From assembly GCF_016097555.1 (NCBI RefSeq), contig NC_054704.1, positions 96,827,405-96,891,404 of the forward strand: 64,000 bases of DNA, in the 5' to 3' direction. Of the stretch, positions 35,401 to 45,744 are shown one piece after another (position 1 is the stretch's first letter; each line of letters starts with the position of its first letter). This DNA comes from Gigantopelta aegis (lineage: Eukaryota; Mollusca; Gastropoda; Neomphalida; Peltospiridae). The notes below the pieces were generated by a model. The model saw nothing but the letters and a program-made list of their open reading frames with translations, did no database searches and was not told the origin of the DNA. The translations under genes were made by a program, and so were the position numbers.

Positions 35401-37993
35401 TGTACACACATATACAAATTTCATCTGACAAACACCGACACACATTTAAAAATAAATAAATAAATTTATGGAATATGTTGAGTCATGTTGAAGTGGAAGT
35501 ATTAAAAATCACACATACTAGATTAACTCTATCTGGAATTGACCCAATGACCAGACTCCTACCGAAGGTCATCAGATGAGAAGAAATGGCACGGTGAAGG
35601 AAGTCGTGTTCAAGATAATGAGATGGCGAGAAACCTGTATCTACTAACTGAAAATAAAATGAAATATATGTACATGAAAACAGTTATGAAAACATAAACA
35701 TTATGATGACAGCAGTGTGTACAATTCAATATACAGTGTTGCACCATAAAAAAAAAAATATATATTTAAGTTATCCTGAATTGTAATTTATTCAACCAGT
35801 TATATAATCATCATGATCCCACGTTATCAATATTTTGATACATAACTGACTTATGTCTATGTGTGAAGCTATTCATTGGTAGCTAACACAATTGTTTAGA
35901 CTGTTAGCAAAAGGTTTATGGTAGCAAACATTAAGTGATGAGAAATGTACACACTATGTTACATTTGTATATTTCAAATCACTCAATCTACAAATGTATG
36001 TCAATTTGTCTTTTGAATATCAACTATAATAAGACCGAATAATGTTTGTTTTTGGTGTAATGTGTTTTTCCAGGGAAATGATGAAGAGGAGTTTTTTGGA
36101 TTTTCTTCTTCAGTAGATTTATACTCTTTTTCACCTACATTGTACATACATGTACATGGCGATTGTATTGATAAACACAAAAATCAAATAAACAACAAAT
36201 GATATATTTTTAGGTTAGCACTTTTTTCTAGGAAGGTTCTGTAAGTTCTCTGTAAATTAATTATCAAGACTCAAAACTGACGGGTAAGGCAGCAGATGCT
36301 GCTCAAACTGCACAACACGATTTCTGATTATCAGTTCACATATAGATTTTGCTTTCCATCTAATGTTTAACAGTATTTCAAACATATCCAATATTACTAT
36401 TTCCATTATTCATAATATACATCCATACATGCAAACCACAAGCTTTTATCCATGTTTATTTATGGCATGGCTGCTAAAAACGTTACACTATGATTCTTAA
36501 CAAGACTAATTTCGAGAACTGCTGCTCAATTTCTAGCATTTACCAGTATTTCAAAATTAAAATTGAAAAAGCATAGAATTTTGACGCTTGTTAAAATAAT
36601 CTTTTCTACATGTACAAGGTAGTCTTGAATACTTTCATATGTCAGTGTCCACCCATGATATCAAAATCAAGACGGCCAGACGATAACGCTTACTCTGATG
36701 ATCTGTGGAAGACCTGCTTCATGCAGGGAACATAACATTTCTAAAAACTCTGTCAGCCAAATAGAACAATCTTCTAGTCCACCATTAGGATAGTTGGGCT
36801 GAAAATAAAACGTACAAAGAATAAAATCTAAATAGTGTAGCTACATATAACAGACAAAAACAAATGGTGTTATCCAGCATTAAGAAACTTCCGTGAACAT
36901 ATTTGTCTTTCATAGCACATATATATTGAAATACCTTTGTCTATGTTAACCATATATATTTATAGACCTTTATTTAGTTGTTAAAGAAGACAAATAATCA
37001 CACCTTAATTATTACTTAAGTAATGCGAATAACTGGATTATGTCCATCCTCCATCCACCCATCTAAAATCATGAGAATATATAAAACAGAATCTGAAAAA
37101 CAATTATTTTATGACAGACATAACCAAATACACAGTATACTACACATACGACTTATAAGAATGGTATGAAATAATTCAAACCTTACAAGAACATACAATG
37201 TTAGTTAATATATTTTGAATGAGATAATTTAAGCTTAATGGAATTTCTAGTGAAGTTAAACACTCACAACTAGCTCTGGTACTCGTCAACTTTGCCAAAA
37301 GTTAATTTTAAAATCAATTGCAAATTTTATTTTTATTTTATTTAGTTTTTTAAAAATAATTGGGTTTCTGCAATTTTTTAAGTTTAATAATTCATAATTT
37401 TACAAAAGTTTTTGCTCACTAAGAGACAAAAATGTCTGGATACTTACCTTGTTTAAGAGTATTCTAAATTTGGCAATAATTCTAGTCAACCAGCACTGTA
37501 TGAGTCCGTGCCACTTGAGATACACGTTGAGCTCAGGTGCCGGTATCACCAGAGCAATGGCGTGAATAACAACACTGAAGTCCTTCCTGGCAGAAAACAC
37601 AAAACAAGGGACAATGATGCCCTTTTCAGCAAGGTCGTACAGTTTGTAATCTATATGGCACAGTTGAGGGTTTCTACAGATCTCCCCACTCAAAACCTGC
37701 AGACAGACATGTCTCAACACATAGTCTTCGGGTTCCGATCGGCCATCTATGAACCAGGCATACTCCAGTCTTGGACCTAAGATGTTATCCCAGTGGCAGA
37801 ACAGTATGGAGTTGATAATACTGTGGGGGATGTTTTTCAGCTTAGCCCGCGTGAACATGGAGCTGGGACTGATGGGAGTTTTCAAGGGATCTGAGAGATC
37901 ACTAAACGAAGCATCCTTCGCAAAGCACATCACGCCAGTGTTGTTGGACGGCTCTAACTTCAGTTTTGTTGGACCCTTTCTGTTCATGGCCAT
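28429..37993 (-). CDS. C9orf72: C9orf72 orthologue, DENN-family protein (8 coding exons)
   Basis: Exons in coding order: 37448-37993, 36694-36798, 35519-35647, 34818-34940, 32804-32997, 31684-31741, 29581-29690, 28429-28618. Each has GT/AG borders and phases agree, giving 484 residues (human 481). Recognisable blocks: CHWDNILGPRLEYAW (human AYWDNILGPR), LSGEICRNPQL, AEKGIIVPCFVF, FLHRAISSHL, ISIQGILK, GSFSVPIKEIL, ARRAVCLIKYVE-type helix (SRRAVCLIKYVEQ), and the C terminus LKLDLSLIPEG...AAEKLKPGIYHFLLG. In vertebrates the protein joins SMCR8 and WDR41 and acts on small GTPases in autophagy and lysosome control. The start chosen (ACAATGG) has a strong context; an upstream in-frame ATG at 38030-38032 would add 13 residues. 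About 35 extra N-terminal residues precede the DENN start. Human segments matching NVQKIILEG and LNIFQDVLHRD were not found, so one or two small exons may be missed. Confidence 0.95.
28695..28900. repeat. Dispersed repeat 'tail 3' copy
   Basis: 'gtttaacgacgcccgctatt' and 'gggtgtcaaactaaggtaaa' recur at 29835-29935, 38105-38168 and 61212-61400. It looks like the 3' end of another SINE, reversed. Lies in the last intron of C9orf72. Confidence 0.6.
29050..29352 (-). mobile_element. tRNA-derived SINE (tail 2), diverged
   Basis: Tail 'taactacactactaaagcac' on the left, core 'cagacaggacagcatatacc'; the head is degraded ('actgcacatcaagcgtc'). Located in the last intron of C9orf72. Confidence 0.8.
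29832..29940. repeat. Dispersed repeat 'tail 3' copy
   Basis: 'gaatgaatgtttaacaacac' followed by 'gggctattgggtgtca', as at 28695, 38105 and 61212. In an intron of C9orf72. Confidence 0.6.
30282..30722 (-). mobile_element. LINE ORF2 C-terminal fragment
   Basis: The translated minus strand reads like the end of a Jockey/I-type LINE polyprotein: an NLNPAIGKCE-like stretch, HGRLRHEFSPVNADIYRC, then a cysteine-histidine knuckle C-x8-CGYRLENYVHFFFKC. Reverse transcriptase and endonuclease regions are absent; only a short 'IRPVVEYA' block survives upstream at about 31000. The copy is 5'-truncated and inserted in an intron of C9orf72 on the same strand. Confidence 0.8.
30785..31013. repeat. 24-bp minisatellite grown inside LINE coding sequence
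   Basis: About nine units of 'cagccctctgaagcatattc' plus 'ctcc', with one or two longer variants ('tgtcct'). On the minus strand the unit encodes about eight residues (GWEEYASE) and directly follows LINE residues IRPVVEYA, so the array replaced or expanded part of the LINE frame. Confidence 0.9.
31025..31201. mobile_element. Short pogo/Tc1-like MITE
   Basis: Starts 'tacagtgaaacctctc' and ends with the complement 'aggggttttactgta'; TA at both ends; about 177 bp. The interior alternates 'ctctttaaaactgg' motifs. It lies directly beside the LINE fragment. Confidence 0.7.
31404..31466 (-). repeat. tRNA-like fragment
   Basis: The minus strand reads 'gaccagctcagtcggtagag' then 'gtgttcaactgaggtgc', a typical tRNA D-arm and anticodon-side sequence. 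No T-arm was found, so this is a partial pseudo-tRNA. Confidence 0.5.
31775..32106 (-). mobile_element. tRNA-derived SINE (head A, tail 1), near full length
   Basis: Tail 'ggaaatgttttatttaacaa' on the left; head 'gctttaccactgggctacgt' on the right. In an intron of C9orf72, opposite to a tail-2 copy at 32570. Confidence 0.9.
32570..32785 (+). mobile_element. SINE, 5'-truncated (tail 2)
   Basis: Starts within the core ('gactggtatatcaaagactg') and ends 'caatgtgctctagtggtgtt' plus a short A-rich end. It stops about 20 bp before a C9orf72 exon border (32804), so it is close to the donor site of that minus-strand exon. Confidence 0.85.
33128..33648. mobile_element. MULE-like MITE, copy 2
   Basis: Same family and orientation as 15392-15953, with TIRs 'caatctgattaaaattagct' and 'agctaattttaattagattg'. 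Flanks show a 9-bp duplication with one mismatch ('tacttgtct' and 'tacttgtcc'). It lies in an intron of C9orf72. Confidence 0.88.
34445..34735 (+). mobile_element. tRNA-derived SINE, type C
   Basis: The head ('ggcctcggcagtgttatggt') is related to head B, but the body differs: 'taccggctcctacccagagt', then 'cctgaaccttaattggatat' near the 3' end. Related sequence occurs at 355-480, about 44412-44490, and reversed at 53330-53590. Confidence 0.7.
35025..35256 (-). mobile_element. tRNA-derived SINE (tail 1), head missing
   Basis: From 'ggaaatgttttatttaacga' to the core end 'gtggagcactggctgg', without the tRNA part. Flanked by 'aagtaattat' on both sides, so it inserted already 5'-truncated. Confidence 0.88.
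35352..35398. repeat. (CA)n microsatellite
   Basis: About 20 CA dinucleotides in an intron of C9orf72. Confidence 0.9.
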
Positions 37994-38104
37994 TGTGAAA
38001 ATCATACCAAGGGAGCTAACTCTTAAAAACACTTGACGAAAAAAATCAAATGCTTCTACAGGTTAGGTTAGTCGTCGATGTCCTTCACCCACTACTAATC
38101 ATCA

Positions 38105-38168
38105 ATGAATGAATGTTTAACGACACTCCAGAACAAAAAAGTACACACTGGCTATTGGGTGTCAAAGA
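38105..38168. repeat. Dispersed repeat 'tail 3' copy
   Basis: 'gaatgtttaacgacactcca' and 'ctggctattgggtgtcaaa', as at 28695 and 61212. It lies in the short gap between C9orf72 and the small membrane-protein gene. Confidence 0.6.
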
Positions 38169-38359
38169 CAACTAATCATTCCTGGCAACTGTCAAAAGTA
38201 CCAGTGTTTTCAGTTATTTAGTCCTAATATTAATATACATCCAAATACTGTACATTAAAAAACAAAATGAAAAAGATATGTTTTTTTCACTTTCACCAAT
38301 ATATGAACAATGTTATTTCATTTCAGTTATCAATTATTCAAAAAATAAAACCCCAGTTT

Positions 38360-38617
38360 CTAAACCAACAATTTCACTTCCATGTTCATATTTATGGTTT
38401 GAATGAGAAAGTTTGCCACGATCAGGTCAATGAAGACGAAGCACGTTGACATGATGGCGAGAGAGGTCATGAGGTCGTCCTCAGTGGACGAAGTGTGCGT
38501 CAGGATGATCATGAAGAGGATGAATGAGAGGACGACAACAGAGAAGAACGCGTAGTTGATACACAGGAACACAAGCGCCTCTCGGTTCACAAACTGGGAG
38601 CCCCAGTCCGCTCTCAT
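38360..38617 (-). CDS. Small two-pass membrane protein, unrecognised
   Basis: An 85-residue frame begins MRADWGSQFVNREAL at an ATG with good context (AACAATGAG). It has two long hydrophobic segments, about residues 15-45 (LVFLCINYAFFSVVVLSFIL core) and 55-80 (LAIMSTCFVFIDLIVANFLI), joined by a polar loop THTSSTEDD. Codon third positions are G/C-rich over the body, unlike the AT-rich surroundings, which supports real coding. A plausible splice acceptor for a 5' UTR exon lies just upstream (exon edge about 38707). It runs head-to-tail with C9orf72, about 370 bp from that gene's start. I do not recognise the family. It could also be one exon of a larger gene, as the last residues are less convincing. 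Confidence 0.55.
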   Translation of the reverse strand: MRADWGSQFVNREALVFLCINYAFFSVVVLSFILFMIILTHTSSTEDDLMTSLAIMSTCFVFIDLIVANFLIQTINMNMEVKLLV

Positions 38618-38993
38618 TGTTATATTGTAATAACTGACACCACACCACACCTGTCACTGCATCAGTTCCATATCTTCATGTCCTCTGATGTCTTACTGGA
38701 GTTTGTGCTGTGCAAAAGAAGAAATAGAAAAAAATATATAAATATATATCAGGTGATTCTTAAAAAAATTAATATCCCATTTTTTAAAGCTGGATAGGAT
38801 ACATGGTATATGTATATGCAAAACATAATATGCATGCATTTAAAACTTGGACAAAACCAGGTTATTAATATGTTGTCTACTAGAAGTAACCCGTACTAAA
38901 TGTATGCATGGGAAGCTTTAGATGAGCTGTGTTGTCATTACACTAGGCTTTCTGTGAAGATAGCCAGCCCTTACTAGTCAATGCTATATATAC

Positions 38994-39286
38994 AAGAAAG
39001 GAAATGTTTTATTTAATGACACACTTGATTTAACGAGACACTCAACATATTTTATTTACGGTTATATGGTGTCGGACATAATGGTTAAGGACCACACAGA
39101 TATTGAGAGAGGAAACCCGCTGTCGCCACTTCATGGGCTACTCATTTCAATTAGAAGCAAGAGATCTTTTATATGCACCATTCCACAGACAGGATAACAC
39201 CATACCATGGCCTTTGATATACCAGTCGTGGTGCACTGGCTGGAATGAGCAATAACCCAATCGGCCCACTGACAGGGATCGATCAC
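38994..39286 (-). mobile_element. tRNA-derived SINE (tail 1), head mostly missing
   Basis: Tail 'ggaaatgttttatttaatga' with a short duplicated segment, core to 'cccactgacagggatcgatc'. Flanked by 'ctatatatacaa' on both sides (about 38981 and 39286). Confidence 0.88.
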
Positions 39287-39494
39287 TATATATACAAAGC
39301 TGCCGTAAGTAACAAATATGGCAACCTCCATTATAGTTGTATTTATGGAATTCATCTTTGTACACGCTATTTAGCACAAGTGTGTATGGTAGTCGACTGG
39401 ACTGCATCGCAGAAAGATCCTTACGAGACTTGGCATCTGGTAAGTACAAAGAAGGCAGTTGGCAGTACAAATCAAAAGAGTAGGAGTGGTCAGA

Positions 39495-39568
39495 ATGATA
39501 GGAAACTGTTAAAATGGCCTTATGTATTATATTAATATAGCTAAATAGTAGTTAAAATGGCCTTCCGA
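39495..39568. repeat. 46-bp tandem repeat array, first segment
   Basis: Units of 'tagttaaaatggccttacgt' plus 'atcaataatatagctaaa'. The array resumes at 41507-41618 and 43145-43245; the two gaps are transposon insertions. Confidence 0.8.
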
Positions 39569-41506
39569 CAGGGTTGAAAATTATCGGTCGCCCGTGGCTA
39601 AGGGCGACTAAGAATTTTACAAAGGTAGTCCGTTTGGCGACCATCGATTTTAGGGTCTGGCAAGCATGGTTCCAGTTAAAAAATGAAACACACTGAAACT
39701 GAACCGAATTGTGACAAAACACGCCGCGTCTGTGCTGGCACGAAATACCCCTGTACATATCTGACAGCAGAAGATATAAACCATGCTCTATATTTTAACA
39801 GCGCCTGACTCAGCTTCTGTGGTTTTGGGCCGGGTTGTTCTAAAAACTGCATGTATTTTTAAAATCTGGAAGTCGTCGGCTTATTGGAGTAGACTGGATA
39901 CGCCATAATTATCCAATAGGGCTGTTATTTGATAATTGTTATTCAATATTATGGTAAAAAAATAATAATCATATTTAATTAGCTTATATTATTTTGTGAC
40001 AAAATCAAAATCTGTCTTGTATGTAGTTCAAACTCACACTAACATCAGCGCATGCGCACATACAAAAATAACAATTGAATTTTCCATTACTGGTAGTAGT
40101 ACTAAACCAAATAACTTCCAGCTGGGTCAAAGTTCGAGGTGCACCCAACTTTTGATAGAGAACTGAACACCACAAGTTCTGTGATTGGTGATAAATGTGA
40201 ATGTGTTGGTTGTAAAAAAAAGTGTTTCATCTTCGCAAAAAAATGTATGCTATTTTATTTTATCTAGTACCATTGGGTCAAGTAGCCCTTTGCAACATGT
40301 ATGGGGTACCTGTAAAAAATGTATTCCATAGACATTACCTGTTATTTCAGAAATGAGCAGCTTGACCCCCAATTTTTTCTAATTCACTTTAAGGGTGAGA
40401 GGTGGTAGTAGTTATATCCATGGCATTCATATCAATTGATATGCTGAAAGTAGCAGTTTTAGCCACATATGTTACCACTGTCATCTATGGGATTTGATAG
40501 TATACACCCTACAATTGGTATCATGCATGAACACACACATACACGCACGCACACACATTATTACCTTTTACTAAGGCAGAAAATATTAATTTTAGGCCAT
40601 TGTCTGTTTGCATCAAAAGGGACCCGATGAATTGGCATGTAACTTCACAATGAGTAAAGATAAAATTCATATAAAAAAATGGAGTGGGGGTGAGTTCAGG
40701 GTAAGTTAAAAAATATATATTTATAAATTACCATCAAACTGCATAGATTAAATTTCTTTTTCTGATATAGGTTTAAGGCAATTGATGGAACATTCAAGGT
40801 AATCTGGATGACAAAACCGTAATACATGATCAGGGCCATATTTCTGCACAATGCAGTCGAATGGGAATTTGGCAAAATAGTGAATGATTCCATGGACCTG
40901 TCTAGTGTCTTGTCTTTGGGAGGACAGCCACTCCTGAAGAAATCCTTTGCTTGAGATTTTACCCCTCTTGCATTGCTACAAAGAGGACTGCCACCCCAGA
41001 CTAGTTTAATTACTAAAGCATGTGCGGTTCTACATCTAGTTTCTTTGTACTACATTATTTATTTTTTTACTTTAGAGACAATTCAAATCAAACTGCATAC
41101 CTTGGCTGTTTAGCATTTTGTCTTCACCCATGTATTAAAAACGAGATTTAATATGTATAATTTAATGGTACTTTGTAAAGTAACATTTTTATTTATAATG
41201 GATTTCTTTTTTTCTTTTTTTTCTTTTTTTTTTGAGATGATATGAGTTTAAAACTTAATTCCATTATTTTATATGAATTTTAACTTTATTCATTATGAAG
41301 TTAAACACCAATTCATCGGTATTCCTTTGTACATTGAGCACATGTTATTAAAAAAAAAAACAGTATAGTTTTGATTTTGGCTCTTCAGTCAAATTTCAAT
41401 GTGATCATTGAAGGGCTAGTTGAATTTGTGAAGGGCCAGTAAGATTTTTCTTCCGTTCAACTGGCCCTGCTGGCGACCATAGTTTTCATGTTCATTTTCA
41501 ACCCTG
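39569..41506. mobile_element. hAT-like non-autonomous element, about 1.9 kb
   Basis: Ends are inverted: 'cagggttgaaaat' at 39569 and 'attttcaaccctg' ending 41506. Subterminal 'ggtcgcc'/'ggcgacc' also mirror each other. The interior has no convincing transposase. It is inserted in the 46-bp repeat array, which continues on both sides. Flanking duplication is imperfect (ttccga / ttccat). Confidence 0.75.
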
Positions 41507-41622
41507 TTCCATATCAATAATATAACTAAATTGTAGTTAAAATGGCCTTACGTATCAATAATATAGCTAAATGGTAGTTAAAATGGCCTTACATATCATT
41601 AATATAGATGAATAATAATTAA
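41507..41622. repeat. 46-bp tandem repeat array, second segment
   Basis: Two to three further units of 'tagttaaaatggccttacgt' type between the hAT-like element and the TTAA-flanked element. Confidence 0.8.
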
Positions 41623-43140
41623 GGTAAAGCGACCAACATATAGTGATTTTGAGTTGAGAGGTTGAAAACAAAAGTACATTTGCAAGAATGGTTACCCTAG
41701 ATACGGGGTATCCTAGATACAACCTATACACAGACACACCATATAAAAGACATATGAAAAAAAAAAATAATTAAATGACTTCATAAACAAGAAAAATAAA
41801 AACTAAATTAGTGTAAATATGCCCTCATACAAACACAGATATGCCTATAATGGGACAAATAAATCTACATATGAAAATAAATTTGCATATATAAGTATTG
41901 GTAAGTCACCAACTGAAGCCTATTTCCTACATAAAGTTACATGTTTAGTCACAATGTGCTATAAATATAAACCACCATGCTGCTATATATGGCCGCCATC
42001 TTGCCTAGAATCTGTGGGTCAATGGGTAACCAAATAAAAAAGCCAACAACACACAATCGGCAATTGCTAGGCTACATTCTGCAATGAAATGTATGTCATG
42101 ATTGTATGACAATAAATACCACAACTGCGATGAAAGAACTGTACGATTAAAAACTTTGTTTACTTCGATGTTCATCGATGTGACCTTCACATTATAGTTG
42201 TATTCTTACTCCACTTATATAACTGTTGTAAATAGACATCATTTACTGATTAATTCCAATAACCCAATTAAAATACGCTAATAAAAATATAAATATGTAC
42301 TTTAAACATTACTGAACTAACACAGTGACCATATGCATGGCTAGATTTACAAAGAACTATATGTTTGCACTACAACTTCCTATTCCGGTGTTCCTCGACT
42401 GTTTTGGTTAACTATTCATAGAGGGTTTCTTGTAAGTATCAAATAAAGTAGTAATCTGCATTAAAAAATAAAAATTATATTAATATGTATTCTAAAAAAT
42501 GTGCCGAAGATGATGTCCCATTTTGGCGTGTGATCGATAGGTTGATTGTCCTTAATAGTATGTCCAAATAACGATTTGACATATGCTCAAAATCACGTGT
42601 GTTGTCGATGTTCGTTGTCAAGCATGGTTTTTAGATGAGGTTTATAAAGTTAATAGCAATTGTTATTTTAATACAATAGTTGAAATGTGTATTATGGTGT
42701 TTTAAAAAAGGTTTTACTAACATCTATTATAAAAAAAGTATGTGTTTTAATATCTTACACCATACATTGGTGGTGAAAGTAGTCCCTTAAATAAAATGGC
42801 TGATTTTTAACAAAGGGTACCCTGTTTTAAATTGGTATGACTAATTTATGGATGGTATTTTAAAGATTTCATTGCTCAGCTGTTGTTGTTGGATCTATAG
42901 AGGACACATGGATCACACTCAATCTTGTGTTTATTGTTCATGGTTACTGCCATCTTGACACCCCCGTACCTTACATTTGCTGGTAATTTTTGTCAATTTA
43001 ATGCAAGTTGTTTTTGTTATCACATTTATTTCACCCTTTTGTATCTGTGGGATACTTGTGAATACACAATCAGTTCATATATGGTTACATTTACAACATA
43101 TATACCCTTGGGTGTCATGGTGGATCACTTTACAATGACC
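41623..43140. mobile_element. TTAA-flanked TIR element, about 1.5 kb (piggyBac-like?)
   Basis: Left end 'ggtaaagcgaccaacata'; the right end complement reads 'ggtcattgtaaagtgatc'. TTAA lies at both borders (41619-41622 and 43141-43144). The inverted similarity is imperfect. No transposase was recognised. It splits the 46-bp array a second time. Confidence 0.55.
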
Positions 43141-43144
43141 TTAA

Positions 43145-43250
43145 AATGGCTTTACGTATCAATGATATAGCTAAATAGTAGTTAAAATGGCCCTACGTAC
43201 CTATCATATTAATATACCTAAGTAGTAGTTAAAATGGCCTTAACGTCTAA
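43145..43250. repeat. 46-bp tandem repeat array, third segment
   Basis: Two units ('tagttaaaatggccctacgt', 'tagttaaaatggccttaacg') follow the TTAA-flanked element. Confidence 0.8.
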
Positions 43251-43807
43251 CTTAGGGTTATTGTTGACTTTTAATTGTATTAGAGCAGACATATTTGCCT
43301 ACCCAGTGCTATTGGTATCAATATCAATAGCCTAGGGGGAGGGCTGGAGGCGACTGAGCTACTCGGGCTATAAGAGATAATGAATTGATAAGTGTGATTT
43401 AAAATTTCCAGGTGAGTGTTGATGAGAGGACTAGTGACCATTCGTCTTTTCTGGCTAAATATTATATGTTAGTGTTAACCGTGTTACAGCTGAGCTAGCG
43501 AGAACCGTTTCACAGTTTATTCTGCAGCTCAAGTTACTGCATAATGAATCGAAACTAAATTCTCTACATATTATTTTCAACATTTTAGTAGTCTTTAACA
43601 TTTCAGACTTTATCATCCTCCTTTAATTAAAGCACTTACATCACCGATTAAAACATGCATTCTTCTTTATCGCAAAATAAAGTTATAAAATAAATGGAGA
43701 AACACACACATGACACACCTCACTAAACACGGAAGTGAAGTCTCACAGCCAAACAAGAAAACGGTCACGTTCCCATTTACCAATCAAAATGCGGATCACT
43801 GCTCAAT

Positions 43808-44036
43808 CGTTAAAGTTAAAGCTTGTTTTGTTTAACGACACCACTAGAACACATTAATTATCAAAATTTCGTAATTCGTCATCAAAACCCGTTAGCAGCA
43901 TGGGATCTTGTATATACACTTTCACACAGACAGGAAAGCACATACCACGGAAACCGACCAGTCGTGGTGCACTTGATGGAACGAGAAAAATCCCAATCAT
44001 TATCATCGGGGCCAATCAGATGGACCGACTAAGCTG
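43808..44036 (-). mobile_element. tRNA-derived SINE (tail 2), degraded
   Basis: 'taacgacaccactagaacac' tail on the left; core 'cacagacaggaaagcacata'; head remnant 'gatggaccgactaagc'. An internal stretch is missing. Confidence 0.75.
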
Positions 44037-45744
44037 AATCGGCACCCCCCTGCCCCCTCCCGCTAAATACCTGTTTTAAATAGTACAAGTGGAAAGAAAT
44101 TTAAGAAATTTATACATGAAATTGAAAACAACATTTTAATTATTATTACCCATATGGTTAAAATATTTTAGTACATAAGTCCCACTAGAACGCCAAGTGG
44201 GACGTTACACTTCGTGACGTCATCGATTAGCACACTACAAATTTTTCAGGAACGTTAACCAAACGAGTCGAGTGATAATAAATATTTAATAGGATATTAA
44301 ACTCGCTATCATTTCGCAACATGTTTATGTCCCTTGTGAAATAATTTCAATTGTCACTCACTAGTGTAGTAATGTCTGTATTACATACAGAGTCATTGTC
44401 TGCTTCGGTCGCGATCGGACTTAAGGCTAACATAGGCACTGGGTACCGGCTCCCACCCAGAGCGAGTTTAAGACTCAATGCGTAAATTTTACATATTAAA
44501 ATTTTACCAAAATCTCAACGACAAAAGTGATACCATGATTCAAAAAGTATCACAATCGAAAGGGAATTTTGGCAGTTGTGAATCACTCTCAGATGGGTGA
44601 TGTATACAGGATACCTAGTATAATGTTATATTATATTATGGATACCTAGTATAATGTTATATTATGAACATTGTTGTAAACATATACTGTAAGAACAAAA
44701 TAAGGGAACACTTGATATTGTAGACCATATTTCCGTCAGTATTAGCGTCATAATGCCTGTATAAAGTGCAAAAACGTAATATGGGACTGAAAATCAGTAA
44801 TGTGAAACTGAGTATCAGTAGCACCGTTGACTTCGTGCGTCTACGGATAAGGTTTTTTGGTTGCAGTCACCTTCTGCTTTTAGTGTTGGTGTTCCTTATT
44901 TCTTTCCATCAGTATATATATAAATGCCATCTATTTTCATCACTGGTCTTCCGATTTCGAGCTACTATCATCGGTATCAAACTGGAATCATTATCATCTA
45001 GTATGTCATGGTTAGTGGTGTTAGCCAACTTGGTATTCTACAAACGTCCTTCTAACCGTGTGTATTTTGGGCTTAAACCATATTGTGTGTGTCAAGATGC
45101 ATGCGCAGAATTGTATATATCAGTGACTTTTTGTCGGCAGGCATGTGCTTCATAAGTGTGAATCGCATCTTTCTCCCTTTGTCAGGGAATAGCATGATGT
45201 ATTAACTTTTCCCATGTGTTTCCTTTTTCCTTGTGGGCCAGTTGTATACCATAGCATCGTATCCGTGTGTATACATGTTGACCCCAACTTGTCAGCAAGG
45301 ATGTTGCGTCATGACGTTTCTGCATCATGAAAATAAGAAATTTAGAAAGCCCAAATCATGGATGGTTATAGTCGCCCCAGTTGCCACATGGAAAGCTGGA
45401 AGGCATTCACAACGTGTACCGTCAATGCCGTGACATTGTGGTAGATTATTTCTTTTTTAATGTTAATGGTCACTGCATTTTATAGCAATAAGAATCATGA
45501 TTACCAGTATGTTCACATCAGTATAATCAGCTAAGAGACACGTGCCTGTATGCCTCGACGAAGCATAAATACTATGCAGTATAAGCCACGGGTCAGCTTC
45601 TTTGTGAAAGTAACGAAGGCCAGAGACGTCTGTATCTGGACTGCATGTATTTGCAAACAAACATCTATACTGAGTATCTGTTGTGATATAGATGTACTGT
45701 CGATATGTAAAACACCTAGGATTTGAAAGTTTGAGGGGCAAGAT
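44037..45744. other. Intergenic, no gene supported
   Basis: A type C SINE remnant lies at about 44412-44490 ('taccggctcccacccagagc'), and 'atacctagtataatgttata' is duplicated at 44609-44665. The longest open frames lack domains, splice signals or a coding base pattern. Confidence 0.45.

Noticed and set aside
44766-45155. 129-residue open frame on the plus strand with hydrophobic segments
   Set aside because: No domain, conserved motif, splice context or coding base pattern; length is reachable by chance in this sequence.
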